In this document: positions 18,324 through 27,198 of the stretch, one piece after another
How the letters are laid out: each line of letters starts with the position of its first letter
Numbering within the stretch: position 1 is the first letter of the stretch
Assembly (NCBI GenBank): GCA_023647555.1
Contig: JALRLY010000253.1
Location: 1 to 55,356 of the forward strand
Origin: Pancytospora philotis
Lineage: Eukaryota; Microsporidia
Reading direction: 5' to 3'
Length of the DNA stretch: 55,356 nucleotides
Notes under the pieces: model-generated
The model's input: only the letters and a program-made list of their open reading frames with translations
The model's database searches: none
What the model was told of the DNA's origin: nothing
Position numbers and translations under genes: made by a program

Positions 18324-18521
18324 TGGGCTCCTCGAGTTTCTTGTAGATTACATAATTAAACGCATTGGCGGTCTAGGATCTTTGTTTTACGATGCCGACA
18401 GGCAGCAGTAGCTTTGTGCACTGCTTGAAATGCACTATTGGACCTTTTCTAGCTGCAGCAGTTAATCGCTCCGCGCTGCTATAGCGCACAGACCGCATAA
18501 GCCGCGAAACAGGCCACCCCA

Positions 18522-18878
18522 ATGGGCGCGTCTGCGGAAGCACAGAACAAGGGCACGGCGGGCAAAGGCGGCGACCCGGCGGTGAGCAGGGATGCGGAGC
18601 AGGCCGCAGGCTGCGGCAGAGCCGTGTACTTCCAGCTCAAGAGCTTCTCGAGCGAGATCAGCGCGGTCAACAGGATCCTCTACGGGCCAGGCAGCTCTGT
18701 GCTCCCGCCGGTGCGGCAGCTGAGCTGTGCAGAGATGATCGCCAACCTCGACAGCGCGCAGGCAGACGCACAGGGAATTGAAAGAGCCATAGAGCAGAAG
18801 GAGGAGGACCTCGGCGTGCTGCTGGAGCAGGCCGGGGAGATCGTCAGAAAGTGCAGCGCAGAGTGCGAGAAGGACTAG
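18522..18878 (+). CDS. small coiled-coil protein, unknown (118 aa)
   Basis: No family recognised. The N-terminal 35 residues are Gly/Ala-rich and probably disordered; the rest is helical with heptad-like spacing (ERAIEQKEEDLGVLLEQAGE). The ATG sits directly behind GGCCACCCCA, the CCC-type start box, which supports it as real. It shares orientation with the RING gene 200 bp upstream. It could be a subunit of a small coiled-coil complex; the sequence does not say which. Confidence 0.6.
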   Translation: MGASAEAQNKGTAGKGGDPAVSRDAEQAAGCGRAVYFQLKSFSSEISAVNRILYGPGSSVLPPVRQLSCAEMIANLDSAQADAQGIERAIEQKEEDLGVLLEQAGEIVRKCSAECEKD

Positions 18879-19075
18879 GCTATGCGGTGCAGCTGTGCTT
18901 GCGTACAACCAATAAATTATTTGAGAATGCGCTGCTTAGTTCTATACCCAGTCTCTGTTCTGCTACGTATCCAGCTTTGAATGACGAAAAACTGCGCAGC
19001 TTCCCGCAGCAGCAAACAAAAGAAAGGCGCCACGTACAGAGCAAGAAACGATAAATGTATACCAAGCCTTTAATA

Positions 19076-19447
19076 TTACTTCTTCTTAAGCACGATCTTC
19101 TTGGGTCTCAGGTTGCTGCAGTGGCCGCAGCGCGCCTTCCTGCAGTGCGTGGCCTTCATGGGGTTCCGGGCATAGCAGTTACGGCAGATTTTGCAGTTCA
19201 GCGCCTCGACAGCGAGCGCCTTACCGGCCTCGGTCATGTTCTTACCACCACCGACGAGCAGGGGGAAGGCCCTGATCGTGGCCATGTCGGGGTAGACAGC
19301 CGACACGCTGAGGGCGCCGTCGTGCGGGAGGGAGAAGGAGGAGATGCTGGAAAGAGACCTGATCGCGGCCTGGAGCGCAGCGATGGACATGCCCTCCTCG
19401 ACCTTGATGGTCGAGATCGTTTGAGGTAATTTGACAAATAACTGCAT
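19076..19447 (-). CDS. ribosomal protein eL40 with a degenerate ubiquitin-like N-terminal domain
   Basis: In most eukaryotes eL40 is made as a ubiquitin fusion. Residues 70-123 are eL40 with its zinc finger ([27 protein letters not shown]). Residues 1-68 keep the outline of ubiquitin, starting MQLFVK and ending LLVGGG followed by K69. The middle is unlike ubiquitin ([20 protein letters not shown]), the Lys48 region is gone and the hydrophobic patch is not recognisable. The GG just before eL40 suggests it is still cleaved. The start ATG 19447 is set by the ubiquitin-like MQLFV; earlier in-frame codons begin at TTG. Two AAAATTTT boxes lie upstream. Confidence 0.9.
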   Translation of the reverse strand: MQLFVKLPQTISTIKVEEGMSIAALQAAIRSLSSISSFSLPHDGALSVSAVYPDMATIRAFPLLVGGGKNMTEAGKALAVEALNCKICRNCYARNPMKATHCRKARCGHCSNLRPKKIVLKKK

Positions 19448-19488
19448 TGGAGGGCACGCATACAAAAATTTTCAAAGTGAAAAATTTT
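19448..19488 (-). promoter_or_regulatory. doubled AAAATTTT boxes plus GCCC before eL40
   Basis: Minus-strand AAAATTTT at 19488-19481 and 19472-19465, 16 bp apart, followed by GTGCCCTCCA and the ATG at 19447. Confidence 0.6.
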
Positions 19489-19765
19489 CTTCGTGGACTG
19501 CGAGAGAATTGCAGACAGAAACATCCGATTACTTCAAGAAAACGGCCAGAATTGTGGAAGGGCCGCGGAGAATGCTGGAGAGGTGCAGTGGCTGACAAAA
19601 TAGCATTACTGAAAAGAGGCCAGGCTCGCAGCGCGCTCCCTGCACATACCAAACGCGCCGCTTTCCAAAGCAAGCTGAATGCTTCAAGGCCCCACTAGCT
19701 GCTGCTCAATAGTAAACCATTTTGCGCGATGTTTTTAAGTAGTATTTATTTTATAGCTGGGGCCT
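19489..19765. other. short intergenic region
   Basis: Between the eL40 5' flank and the 3' end of the next minus-strand gene. AT-rich at 19715-19760. No gene supported. Confidence 0.3.
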
Positions 19766-21895
19766 TTAGTCTGTATGCTTTTCAGGCGAAGAGCCAGGAG
19801 AACGGCTTGGCGCCGATTTAAATCCAACAATAAAAAACTGCGTGGCGAACGTAGCCCAAGATTTTGTGCCCTGGATGATGATAATGCGCCCCCTCGGTGC
19901 CTGTGCCGCTTGGCGACCGTCTGTTGCAGGCTGGTTGGCCATGCGGCGGTCTTCAGCACGAGTGCCAGGCCCGTACGTCTTAATTATGCTGAAAGACAGC
20001 CTTACCCCCTCGTCTATTACCAGGCCCGCGCCGCTCTTGCACGTTGAGCAGGGTATTCCAAAGAGACACGTGCCCAGCACCTTTGCAAGCATGGCGGACT
20101 GCGGCTGTTGGCGGTCCACTGCTCTAACCTTTTCCTGCGCGTGTGCGTCATAGCGGCGGGGCATCTCGGTCTGCATGTGCAGGATGTTCTCTCCGCTCAT
20201 GTCCGTGATGACCAGCTCCTGGCCAAGCAGATACGACAGCGTGTTCACGTACGGATCCAAGCTAGCGCTGATGTCCCTTTTGCTAATGAAGAACATGCTG
20301 TAGAATGCAGCGATGAGTTCGTTGAGCAGCGGAATCAGATGGGAGCCGAGCTGCTCTGACGGCGGGGCATCAGGCCTGGCCATAGGCCCCAAGACTAGCT
20401 CGCTGAGGCGGAACATCATGTAGCTGAAAACCACAGCCTTGAAATTCGCCTCGGCACTGTTCGTGTTGAATAGCCTGAAGTCTCCAGCAACGGGTAGCGG
20501 CGGAAACGCCTCCGAGACATCGGTCCGCAGGGCTATCTTGTCGTGATGCGCAAAGTCCGGGATGGAATGGACGGTATCGAGCCATGCTGCGAAGCGCTCA
20601 TCGGCGAATAACGAATAAATCAGCCTACCATAGCTTTCATCGGTCTCTGTGCGCAAGATGAGCAGGCAGTAGTGGTCATAGAGAGCATCCATCATGTGGT
20701 TGCAAACCACTTCAAAGAGGTGGGGCGCGCTCAGGCCGTCTTCGCATGTTGAAAGCCGTCCTACCTTCCTGCTACCGTCACCGGACAGCGTTGGAGATAC
20801 CAGCACATCAGGGTCGCTCAGGACGGATGAGCCACGCGGCGAGGCTTCCAGATTCGCCCTGTAAGAGTCCAGACCAGCGTCGAGGTGGTATTGTTTTGCG
20901 TTCCACGAAGACTTGAACAGCATATCCTTCAGCATAGTGCTCTTCGTAATCCTCTTCTGCCTGCTCAACAGCTCCGTAGCCTCCTCATAGAATGTCTCGT
21001 CCATATAGCACGCATTCGACCGGACGATGTAGACCACGACAGCAAATGCATCTGAGCAGGCCTCCATAGCGCTGTGCACAGCCCGGAGGAATTCCTCATC
21101 TCTGGGGTTTGCGCACCAGGCGATCGGAGATAGAGTGTGTATGTGCCGCAGTGCAAACTCGCGCAGTTTCTCTATTTTGGAATTGAGCTGTCGGCACGCT
21201 CTGTACTCAAACGTGCTTGCATACGACTGCGAGCACGCCCAGTTATAGCAGTCTAGAAAGCTCCTTTCGCAAGTATATTCGCAGCTAGTTGAATTATCGT
21301 ACGAACCTACGATCCTCCGTACAACATGGCTGGTGGACAGCGTGTACAGATACACCGTGTTCCAGAAGCGGGTCTGCAGCTTCGCGTCGCGCCAGAACTC
21401 GGGGCTGGACAGGCCGTTGGCGTCATTGAAGCCTGCGAGCTCAAGGACTTGCGCGAACGAAATGGCATAGTAGATCGGCAGTGGCGGCGATGCAAAGAAC
21501 TTTCTGAATTTATTGAGGAACACCTGGCTCCCAGAATTCAGCGGCTTGCTGATGTCGCTATCGAAAAAATTATATTTTTCAGTCAGACTTTGCAGACATT
21601 CGTAAACTTCCGCGATCCGCTTCTTGCTCTCTTCACTCACGTAACTCAGCGGCTCCCGTTTCTCAGACTTGGCTGCTGGGATGTTGCCAGCAATGCCATA
21701 TGATGGGACTGGATCCAGCTCTACTTTCTTCGGAGCGGAGTAGTCGGTGCCCGGATAGATGGCCGGTTTATCAGTATTACGCTCTTCCTGCTGATCGGAG
21801 GCTTTTGTGCTGCGGTAAATGCCGTAGCTGGCGCCGCCGACCAATAATACGGTGCCGAGCGCGCAGTACACATACAGTTGCTTCGAGCCAAACAT
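19766..21895 (-). CDS. membrane-anchored orphan protein (709 aa)
   Basis: Family not recognised. A single hydrophobic segment near the N-terminus (about residues 8-25: YVYCALGTVLLVGGASYG) should act as signal anchor, followed by a charged, proline-containing linker and a large, mainly helical domain with several cysteines (CEYTCERSFLDCYNWAC). The C-terminal 60 residues are basic and low-complexity. The longer frame starts at a TTG; ATG 21895 is directly behind GTTAGAGCCC and 28 bp below AAAATTTT (21930-21923). Orientation relative to the membrane cannot be decided. Confidence 0.75.
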   Translation of the reverse strand: MFGSKQLYVYCALGTVLLVGGASYGIYRSTKASDQQEERNTDKPAIYPGTDYSAPKKVELDPVPSYGIAGNIPAAKSEKREPLSYVSEESKKRIAEVYECLQSLTEKYNFFDSDISKPLNSGSQVFLNKFRKFFASPPLPIYYAISFAQVLELAGFNDANGLSSPEFWRDAKLQTRFWNTVYLYTLSTSHVVRRIVGSYDNSTSCEYTCERSFLDCYNWACSQSYASTFEYRACRQLNSKIEKLREFALRHIHTLSPIAWCANPRDEEFLRAVHSAMEACSDAFAVVVYIVRSNACYMDETFYEEATELLSRQKRITKSTMLKDMLFKSSWNAKQYHLDAGLDSYRANLEASPRGSSVLSDPDVLVSPTLSGDGSRKVGRLSTCEDGLSAPHLFEVVCNHMMDALYDHYCLLILRTETDESYGRLIYSLFADERFAAWLDTVHSIPDFAHHDKIALRTDVSEAFPPLPVAGDFRLFNTNSAEANFKAVVFSYMMFRLSELVLGPMARPDAPPSEQLGSHLIPLLNELIAAFYSMFFISKRDISASLDPYVNTLSYLLGQELVITDMSGENILHMQTEMPRRYDAHAQEKVRAVDRQQPQSAMLAKVLGTCLFGIPCSTCKSGAGLVIDEGVRLSFSIIKTYGPGTRAEDRRMANQPATDGRQAAQAPRGRIIIIQGTKSWATFATQFFIVGFKSAPSRSPGSSPEKHTD

Positions 21896-21930
21896 GGGCT
21901 CTAACGTAATTGGCTGCAATATAAAATTTT
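21896..21930 (-). promoter_or_regulatory. AAAATTTT box and GAGCCC before the 709-aa gene
   Basis: Minus-strand AAAATTTT at 21930-21923, then GAGCCC abutting the ATG at 21895. Confidence 0.5.
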
Positions 21931-22467
21931 GCGGAATTAATCAATGAGCTTGTCACCGTCGCTGACTAAGATACACAAATGCAAAAAGGAGAGATGCGTC
22001 CGGTGTCGTATAGTGTGGGGCCATAATAAAAGGATGTTGGCGCTGGCGCCAATGAAAATACGAAGTTTTGCTATGGCGGCATCATTGAATGGGTGATTAA
22101 AAATTTGCATGACGACATCATGAATCAGCAGTTCCGAGCGGCAGTACAGTTCAGTTTCTGTCGTTGGGCGTTAGACGATATTTAGCAGACAATACGCCAT
22201 GATGAGTGTGGACAGGTGTACTATAGCAGCAGCTAGTCAAGTATTCTGCCAAATGCTTGCATATTAATGCTAATTCTAGAGCCGATTTGATGTCACTGAA
22301 AGACAAATAGCGATAAGAAGCTGCCGCATTGGGTCACTTGCTGCTTGGCAAGCACCCCATGACATACAATGGCATCATTATTCGAACAGAGTAAGCTCTC
22401 AGCCGCATTTCCTAAATCGTCAATAAATTTACTTAAACCGACTCACACAAATCGATGCAAAGCGCCC
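21931..22467. other. intergenic region without a supported gene
   Basis: About 540 bp of AT-rich, non-coding-looking sequence. A plus-strand frame from 22369 is the antisense shadow of the RRM gene. No tRNA or repeat found. Confidence 0.35.
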
Positions 22468-23196
22468 TCAGAATCTGATGATGCGCTCGATCTCGCTGAT
22501 ATTGGTGCCGATGAGCTTGTCGAAGCGCTCGACGAAAATATTTTTCTTGCTGGCCGGGCCGGAGGAAGCCGCTTTGAAGCGCTTGGTGGCCGGCTCCGGC
22601 GCTGGAGCCGCGCTGCCCAGCCCGGCGAGCTCCTTGAGCGCGGCGTCGGTCGCCTTGAGGTAGCCGCAGCGCACGTCGAGCGGCAGGTCCCACATCCACC
22701 TGCACTTCACGGCGCCGGTCCCGAACACCGAGTCGTTGAGCGTGTCGAACGCCTTCTTGGCGGCGCGCCGGTCGTAGAACTCGACGATCTTCTGGCCCTG
22801 CCGGTCGCTGCGGATCTCCCGGATCTCGCCGTACTGCTTCAGAAACGCGTTTAGGAAGGTGTCCTCGATTTCGAACGTCACGTTCTTGAAGTCGAAGCTG
22901 ACGGAGCTCTGGAGGTTCTTCTCCGAGCACTCGTCGCCCTTGCGCGGGAGCTCGTGCTTCGAGATGGTGTACTGCACCCGGAGCGGCGCGTCGCTGAAAT
23001 TTTTCACGAAGTCGATTGCGTCGCGCACGTCGTAGAAGATAACAAACAGAAAGTTGGTTTTGGGCACGGTGTACTCCTCGGCGACCATGTTCCGCGGTAT
23101 TTTGAGTTTCCTGTACGAGTCGTAGGCGGCCTCGTTGTCAAAGCCGGTGATGAGGAGCGTCCTCGTCGGCTTTGCCGCGCTGCTGGCAGGGTGCAT
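22468..23196 (-). CDS. Mei2-like RNA-binding protein (two RRMs)
   Basis: RRM protein of the Mei2-like type, which in fungi and plants controls meiotic or stress RNAs. In 242 aa it shows RRM1 (TLLITGFDN ... LFVIFYDVRDAIDFVKNF, then DAPLRVQYTISKHELPR) and RRM2 (VSFDFKNVTFEIEDTFLNAF, then YGEIREIRSDRQGQKIVEFY, DRRAAKKAFDTLN). The YDVRDA/YDRRAA repeats and the VQYTISK linker are the Mei2-like signature. The third, C-terminal RRM that defines full-length Mei2 is absent. The ATG follows AAAAAATTACCCA directly. Confidence 0.75.
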   Translation of the reverse strand: MHPASSAAKPTRTLLITGFDNEAAYDSYRKLKIPRNMVAEEYTVPKTNFLFVIFYDVRDAIDFVKNFSDAPLRVQYTISKHELPRKGDECSEKNLQSSVSFDFKNVTFEIEDTFLNAFLKQYGEIREIRSDRQGQKIVEFYDRRAAKKAFDTLNDSVFGTGAVKCRWMWDLPLDVRCGYLKATDAALKELAGLGSAAPAPEPATKRFKAASSGPASKKNIFVERFDKLIGTNISEIERIIRF

Positions 23197-23566
23197 TGGG
23201 TAATTTTTTGCGCATGGCTAAATGGATGCGGCGAGCGAAGCGCCGCAGCAGTTCAAGGTACGCTCATGGCAGAGCCGAGGTACACGGGCGATGGTCACAG
23301 CTTACAGAAATAAATAATGGTTATGAGGATTTAACGAGTTTATTCATACACAGTGCCAGTATAAAGCCTTTATTCTAGTTCTGGTATTATCAGGAGCTAT
23401 CTGTTAACTCAAAATGAATATCCATACTCGCTTAGAGTAGTTTTATGCAATGATCATTGCTACTGACGCATCCGTTACCTTCTCCCGCACCCACCCCTTT
23501 GATACACTGCTGTTTCAGACTCATTGGACAGCTACTGCAGATTTATGCAGCACCGCGTCGAGCCAT
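23197..23566. other. divergent intergenic region
   Basis: The left edge carries the minus-strand AAAAAATTACCC box of the RRM gene (23209-23198). The rest includes an in-frame upstream ATG (23450) of the next gene. No other element recognised. Confidence 0.35.
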
Positions 23567-23986
23567 ATGTCAGACGCCAGCACCTCAGAGCAGTCGCAGC
23601 TGGTAAGGCGGAAAAGCTCCGAGTCGGAACCGGAGCCGGTGCCAATCCCGGAGAAGGAAAAAGGCGCCAAGCCCAAGCTGCTCAGCTGGCAGAACATCAT
23701 GAACGTGCTGCACAAGAAGAGCCGGCCGAAGAACTCACCGCTGAAGCACTTTATAATCATGGTGTATCTGCTCTACCTGCGCTACACCGCTGAGTTCGGC
23801 ATAACGGCCATGACCTACACCGAAGTGCTCGTCTTCAACGTCATATGCTTCTTCACGATATTCTCGATCGTCAACCAGGGCAGCAGGCTGATATTCTTCG
23901 CCTGCGTCAAGCTGCTCTACTTCCTGCGCTGCGCCTACTGGGCGTACACGCACAGAGACGAGGTGAAGCACATAGTCGATGGCTGA
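23567..23986 (+). CDS. small membrane protein, unknown (139 aa)
   Basis: No family recognised. A hydrophilic Ser/Glu/Pro/Lys N-terminus of about 60 residues (SESEPEPVPIPEKEKG) is followed by two or three hydrophobic helices (HFIIMVYLLYLRY, EVLVFNVICFFTIFSIV, LIFFACVKLLYFL) and a charged tail. This fits an ER or nuclear-envelope protein with a cytosolic N-terminus. An in-frame ATG at 23450 would add 39 residues; the start at 23567 gives the more usual MSDAS N-terminus but neither has an AAATTT box. Confidence 0.6.
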   Translation: MSDASTSEQSQLVRRKSSESEPEPVPIPEKEKGAKPKLLSWQNIMNVLHKKSRPKNSPLKHFIIMVYLLYLRYTAEFGITAMTYTEVLVFNVICFFTIFSIVNQGSRLIFFACVKLLYFLRCAYWAYTHRDEVKHIVDG

Positions 23987-24088
23987 GGCGTCCTGAGCAT
24001 AATTTGTATATAAATCTGTATTGTGAAGTGTCTGAGAATGTTTGTGTCGTTTTGCGTCGGTAATAAAGCGGCCGAGAAAACAACAAGC

Positions 24089-24550
24089 ATGGCTCTTCTC
24101 TCCGAGAAAGAGGTCATTTCGATGATCAACACGGTGTCCATCATCCAGACCATTCTGCCGCCGCTCGTTGGTGTCGGCACGGGCCTGCATCTGGCCACGC
24201 AGGGGATCTGCAAGTCGACGGAGTACGACCTGGATCTTACGTTCTCGATCATTCCGATGGCGTTCAGCTCTGCGCCTGCGATCTACTCGCTGCTGCTTTT
24301 CTTCTACATGACGACCAAGGCCCCGGCCACGCTGATCGGTGCGATCAAATGCCTTGGCGGCACGGCCATCCAGGGCTTCACCTGCGGCTTCTGCGGCTAC
24401 ATCATGGGCGGGATCGCCCGCGACGCAGCCGTGGCGCGCGCCAAGCAGAAGAAGTTCACGCCCTCCTACTTCCTGCTGCTCATCTTCGGCGAGCTGATCG
24501 GCCTGCTTGCGCTCGTCCTTGGCATGCTGCTGCTTTCAAGCGCTGAGTAG
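24089..24550 (+). CDS. V-type H+-ATPase subunit c (proteolipid)
   Basis: Subunit c forms the proton-carrying ring of the V0 sector. The 153-aa protein has four hydrophobic helices; the last one, LLLIFGELIGLLALVLGMLL, carries the essential proton-binding glutamate (E135). The third (GGTAIQGFTCGFCGYIMGGI) ends in the usual RDAAVARAKQ loop. The hydrophobic first hairpin matches the family. Size fits c/c' rather than c''. The frame opens at 24023 but the typical start is 24089; TATATAAATC lies about 85 bp upstream. Confidence 0.92.
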   Translation: MALLSEKEVISMINTVSIIQTILPPLVGVGTGLHLATQGICKSTEYDLDLTFSIIPMAFSSAPAIYSLLLFFYMTTKAPATLIGAIKCLGGTAIQGFTCGFCGYIMGGIARDAAVARAKQKKFTPSYFLLLIFGELIGLLALVLGMLLLSSAE

Positions 24551-24638
24551 TGTACAGAGCCGTGGCACGCTAGAACAGTGCTAGAAGCTCAAAGATATAC
24601 AAACAATAACCGCAATATTTATTAAACTACTGTGTGCA

Positions 24639-26243
24639 CTACTTGTTGGCCCGGGCCCGGCGCTTCTCAAGCTTGAGGTCGTGTTTCATTCTCCTGTCGA
24701 GGCGCTGGATCCTGCCGCGGCCCTTGGGCGCGCTGAAACGCTCGCCCTTGCGCGCGTAAACCAGACGCAGCTTCTGCCGCTGCTTCTTCAGCGCGCTCTT
24801 GAATACTTTTTTGTAGACCACAGCCTCTTCCTCCTCGTCCTCGATCGCAATGTCGCTCATGACCTTGTTGGCGCGCCGCAGAGCACGCGCACGCTTGCGC
24901 CCGACCACCTCGATCTTCTTCTTCTCGACCTTCGGGTGGTCAGCCTTGGAGGGGCGCTTCTCGAACGGCAGCACAATGTCGTCCTCGTCCACCAGATAGC
25001 GGTCAATCGTGCCGTTCAGAAACTTCTCCTCGCCGGCCTCCTTCATGTACAGCAGGCAGCGCATCTCGGACTCGGTCATCTCCATCGAGTCGGAGCAGGA
25101 GCTGACCTCGATCTCCTCCACCTCAGCCGGCTCGTCGACCTCCACGGACTCGACAGACTCGAAGTCGTCGAAGATCCTGTCATCGTAGAAGTCGTGCGCG
25201 GGCATCATCTGCGCCCTGCTCATCCTACGCTCCTTCTTCGCCTCCTTGTCCAGTTTGGTGTTGATCTCCTCGAGCGCATCGTACGACTCCTCCTCTTCCT
25301 CCTCGGCGGCGCCTCTGGGGGCCTTGGCCTCCGCCAGATCCGCCAGCTGCGGGACGGCAAGCAGGCCCTTCTTCGCCTTGATCAATATCTTGGCCTTGCG
25401 CTCCATGATCCGGCGGATGTCGCGGGGGTGCACGAGCTTCAGATCGGTGAACCAGCAGAGCATCTCAGCGGTGATCAGCGAGCACTCAAAATCTGGCACG
25501 ATCTGCACGACGCCCTGCAGCACGCGCGGGTCTGTAGAGCGAATAAAATCAGAGAGGAGGATCTTGCGGTACTCGTGCTCGTCGGCGACGGCCTCCTCGC
25601 GGAACAGCAACGACGAGTCGAAGAGCGCAGGATCGACGTACTCGGGGTCCTTGAACGCACGGCAGACAGCGAAAATCTCAGCCGACTCGCTCCTCGAACT
25701 CAGCGGCTTGGTGACATCAACGCTTCCGAACAGCCCGTTCAGCACCTTGACGATCTTCGCGTAGTTCTCGGAGCGGTGGATCTTCGTAACGAACGTGCCA
25801 CCCGCCTTCAGAAACTCAGAAGAGAGCTTGAGCGCGTGCAGCACGAGGTCGTTCTGCACGAAGTGGTCCTTCTCCTTGGACGTACCGAAGTTGGGCGCAC
25901 CGTCGTGCACGAACACATCCACCTGGTGGCCCTCGAGCAGCCCGATGAGCGTCTTGCGGCACTCGGCCGTGGTGATGTCGCCCACGAAGGAGACCACGTC
26001 GCCACCCAGCGGCTTGATCGGATCCAAGTCCACTCCGATGATCTTGCGCGGCCGCGGCATCTCCTGCGCGAGAATCTGCATCCAGCCGCCGGGCGCGGCG
26101 CAGAGATCGACGGCGATGTGCGCGTCCTGCAGGAAGCCGAACTTCCTGTTCAGCTCCAAAAGCTTGAACGCGGAACGCGCGCGGTAGCCCTTCTCCTTCG
26201 CCAGATTGTAATACTTATCCAAGCGCTGTTTCCCGACCGCCAT
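24639..26243 (-). CDS. Spb1-type rRNA 2'-O-methyltransferase (FtsJ family)
   Basis: Spb1 methylates 25S rRNA in the nucleolus and is needed for 60S assembly. The 534-aa product has an N-terminal FtsJ domain with SAM motif VDLCAAPGGW (residues 45-54) and catalytic K27 (SAFKLLEL), D114 (VHDGAPNFG), K154 (FVTKIHRSENY) and E189 (SSRSESAEIF), the K-D-K-E tetrad. The middle is acidic; the C-terminal third (YKKVFKSALKKQRQKLRLVY, KGRGRIQRLD, RMKHD) matches the Spb1 C-terminal domain. It is well below yeast length (841 aa), the loss being in the linker. A palindromic GCAAAATTTTGC lies 20 bp upstream of the ATG. Confidence 0.94.
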   Translation of the reverse strand: MAVGKQRLDKYYNLAKEKGYRARSAFKLLELNRKFGFLQDAHIAVDLCAAPGGWMQILAQEMPRPRKIIGVDLDPIKPLGGDVVSFVGDITTAECRKTLIGLLEGHQVDVFVHDGAPNFGTSKEKDHFVQNDLVLHALKLSSEFLKAGGTFVTKIHRSENYAKIVKVLNGLFGSVDVTKPLSSRSESAEIFAVCRAFKDPEYVDPALFDSSLLFREEAVADEHEYRKILLSDFIRSTDPRVLQGVVQIVPDFECSLITAEMLCWFTDLKLVHPRDIRRIMERKAKILIKAKKGLLAVPQLADLAEAKAPRGAAEEEEEESYDALEEINTKLDKEAKKERRMSRAQMMPAHDFYDDRIFDDFESVESVEVDEPAEVEEIEVSSCSDSMEMTESEMRCLLYMKEAGEEKFLNGTIDRYLVDEDDIVLPFEKRPSKADHPKVEKKKIEVVGRKRARALRRANKVMSDIAIEDEEEEAVVYKKVFKSALKKQRQKLRLVYARKGERFSAPKGRGRIQRLDRRMKHDLKLEKRRARANK

Positions 26244-26274
26244 TTACTGGGCACACCGGTCTGCAAAATTTTGC
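26244..26274 (-). promoter_or_regulatory. palindromic GCAAAATTTTGC box before Spb1
   Basis: GCAAAATTTTGC (26263-26274) is a perfect 12-bp palindrome, followed on the minus strand by GTGTGCCCAGTAA and the ATG. The identical palindrome precedes the Hsp70-like gene at 31687. Confidence 0.6.
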
Positions 26275-27198
26275 TCGCAAAAGATTTGGCGGCAGCGGGA
26301 GCAAGCACGCCTCATATTCTAATGTCTGGTGGTAACATTTTTATATCTAGCACCAGCTTATCAATCACAGTGCTTTTCGATGCTGCTTCAAAGTGACGAG
26401 TAAAATTGAGTACAGATGCTTAGGGTATGTGCATGGCAGGCGCGGCCGATGGAAGAGCCGCAGTCCTTTCGCAAGGACGATCATCATTTAAGTTGGTGGT
26501 CGAAAAGTGACGGCGAACAAACCCGTGGGGCCGCTATGAACGCATCAGAAACCCTAAAGAGATTCCCTGGTTTCTCCGGTAATGAATATAAGAATTAATT
26601 CGACGGGCGTGAGGAATGCGGAAAACGGCACAAAGCTGGAATGGCTCAAGGCAAAGTAAGTGTTCAACGGATTATGCCACTCTAAAAGCCGGAACCAGTA
26701 CGGAAGGATAGACTGGAGCCAGCCGATACAGCAACCCTGTGCTGTTCTCCCTGGCTGATGCTATCATCGAGCAGTTTGAACGTGTGTTGAGCACGGAGCC
26801 TGTTATTATTCCGGCCGCAAATGAAGCAGCTTCTGCTGATACTGCGGCCCGAACAAAAAAGGGCAGTGACCAATCGTCTATCGCGAACGAGAAGGATGAT
26901 TCTGATAGGACAGCCGCGGCTGAGGGCGATCGGGTGCAAGTAGAAAATCCCCGCGACCCCAACCCTGAATCGGGCTTCATTTCCTCGGGGGACGACTCAT
27001 CAAATATGAACAAGTCTCCGGCAAAGCTCGCGTCTCAGTAGCTCACAGGTTTCTACTCATTTATTAAACCACTTTACTTCATAGTGTCTCAGCTATTGCA
27101 TATCCCCGAGAATAAGGCCGCGCTGCAGTATGGCCCTAGGCCTGAAATTACGCGCTGTTACAGGCAACACAAAAACGGTCCAAGACTTAGCAATTAGT
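26275..27198. other. long intergenic region, possibly holding a decayed gene
   Basis: About 920 bp. A plus-strand frame at 26739-27041 (about 100 codons) has protein-like, acidic, Ser/Ala/Lys-rich composition but opens at GTG with a stop 30 bp upstream and no usable ATG. The opposite strand is also open there (26672-27013). Neither has the AAATTT/CCC context. It may be a gene remnant or chance. Confidence 0.35.

Noticed and set aside
24681..26396. 571-codon frame opposite Spb1
   Set aside because: Shadow of a G+C-rich coding region; the minus strand has the complete methyltransferase tetrad.
26672..27013. Minus-strand frame of 113 codons
   Set aside because: Opens at a TTG codon, Ser/Ala-rich and overlaps an equally weak plus-strand frame; not supported as a gene.
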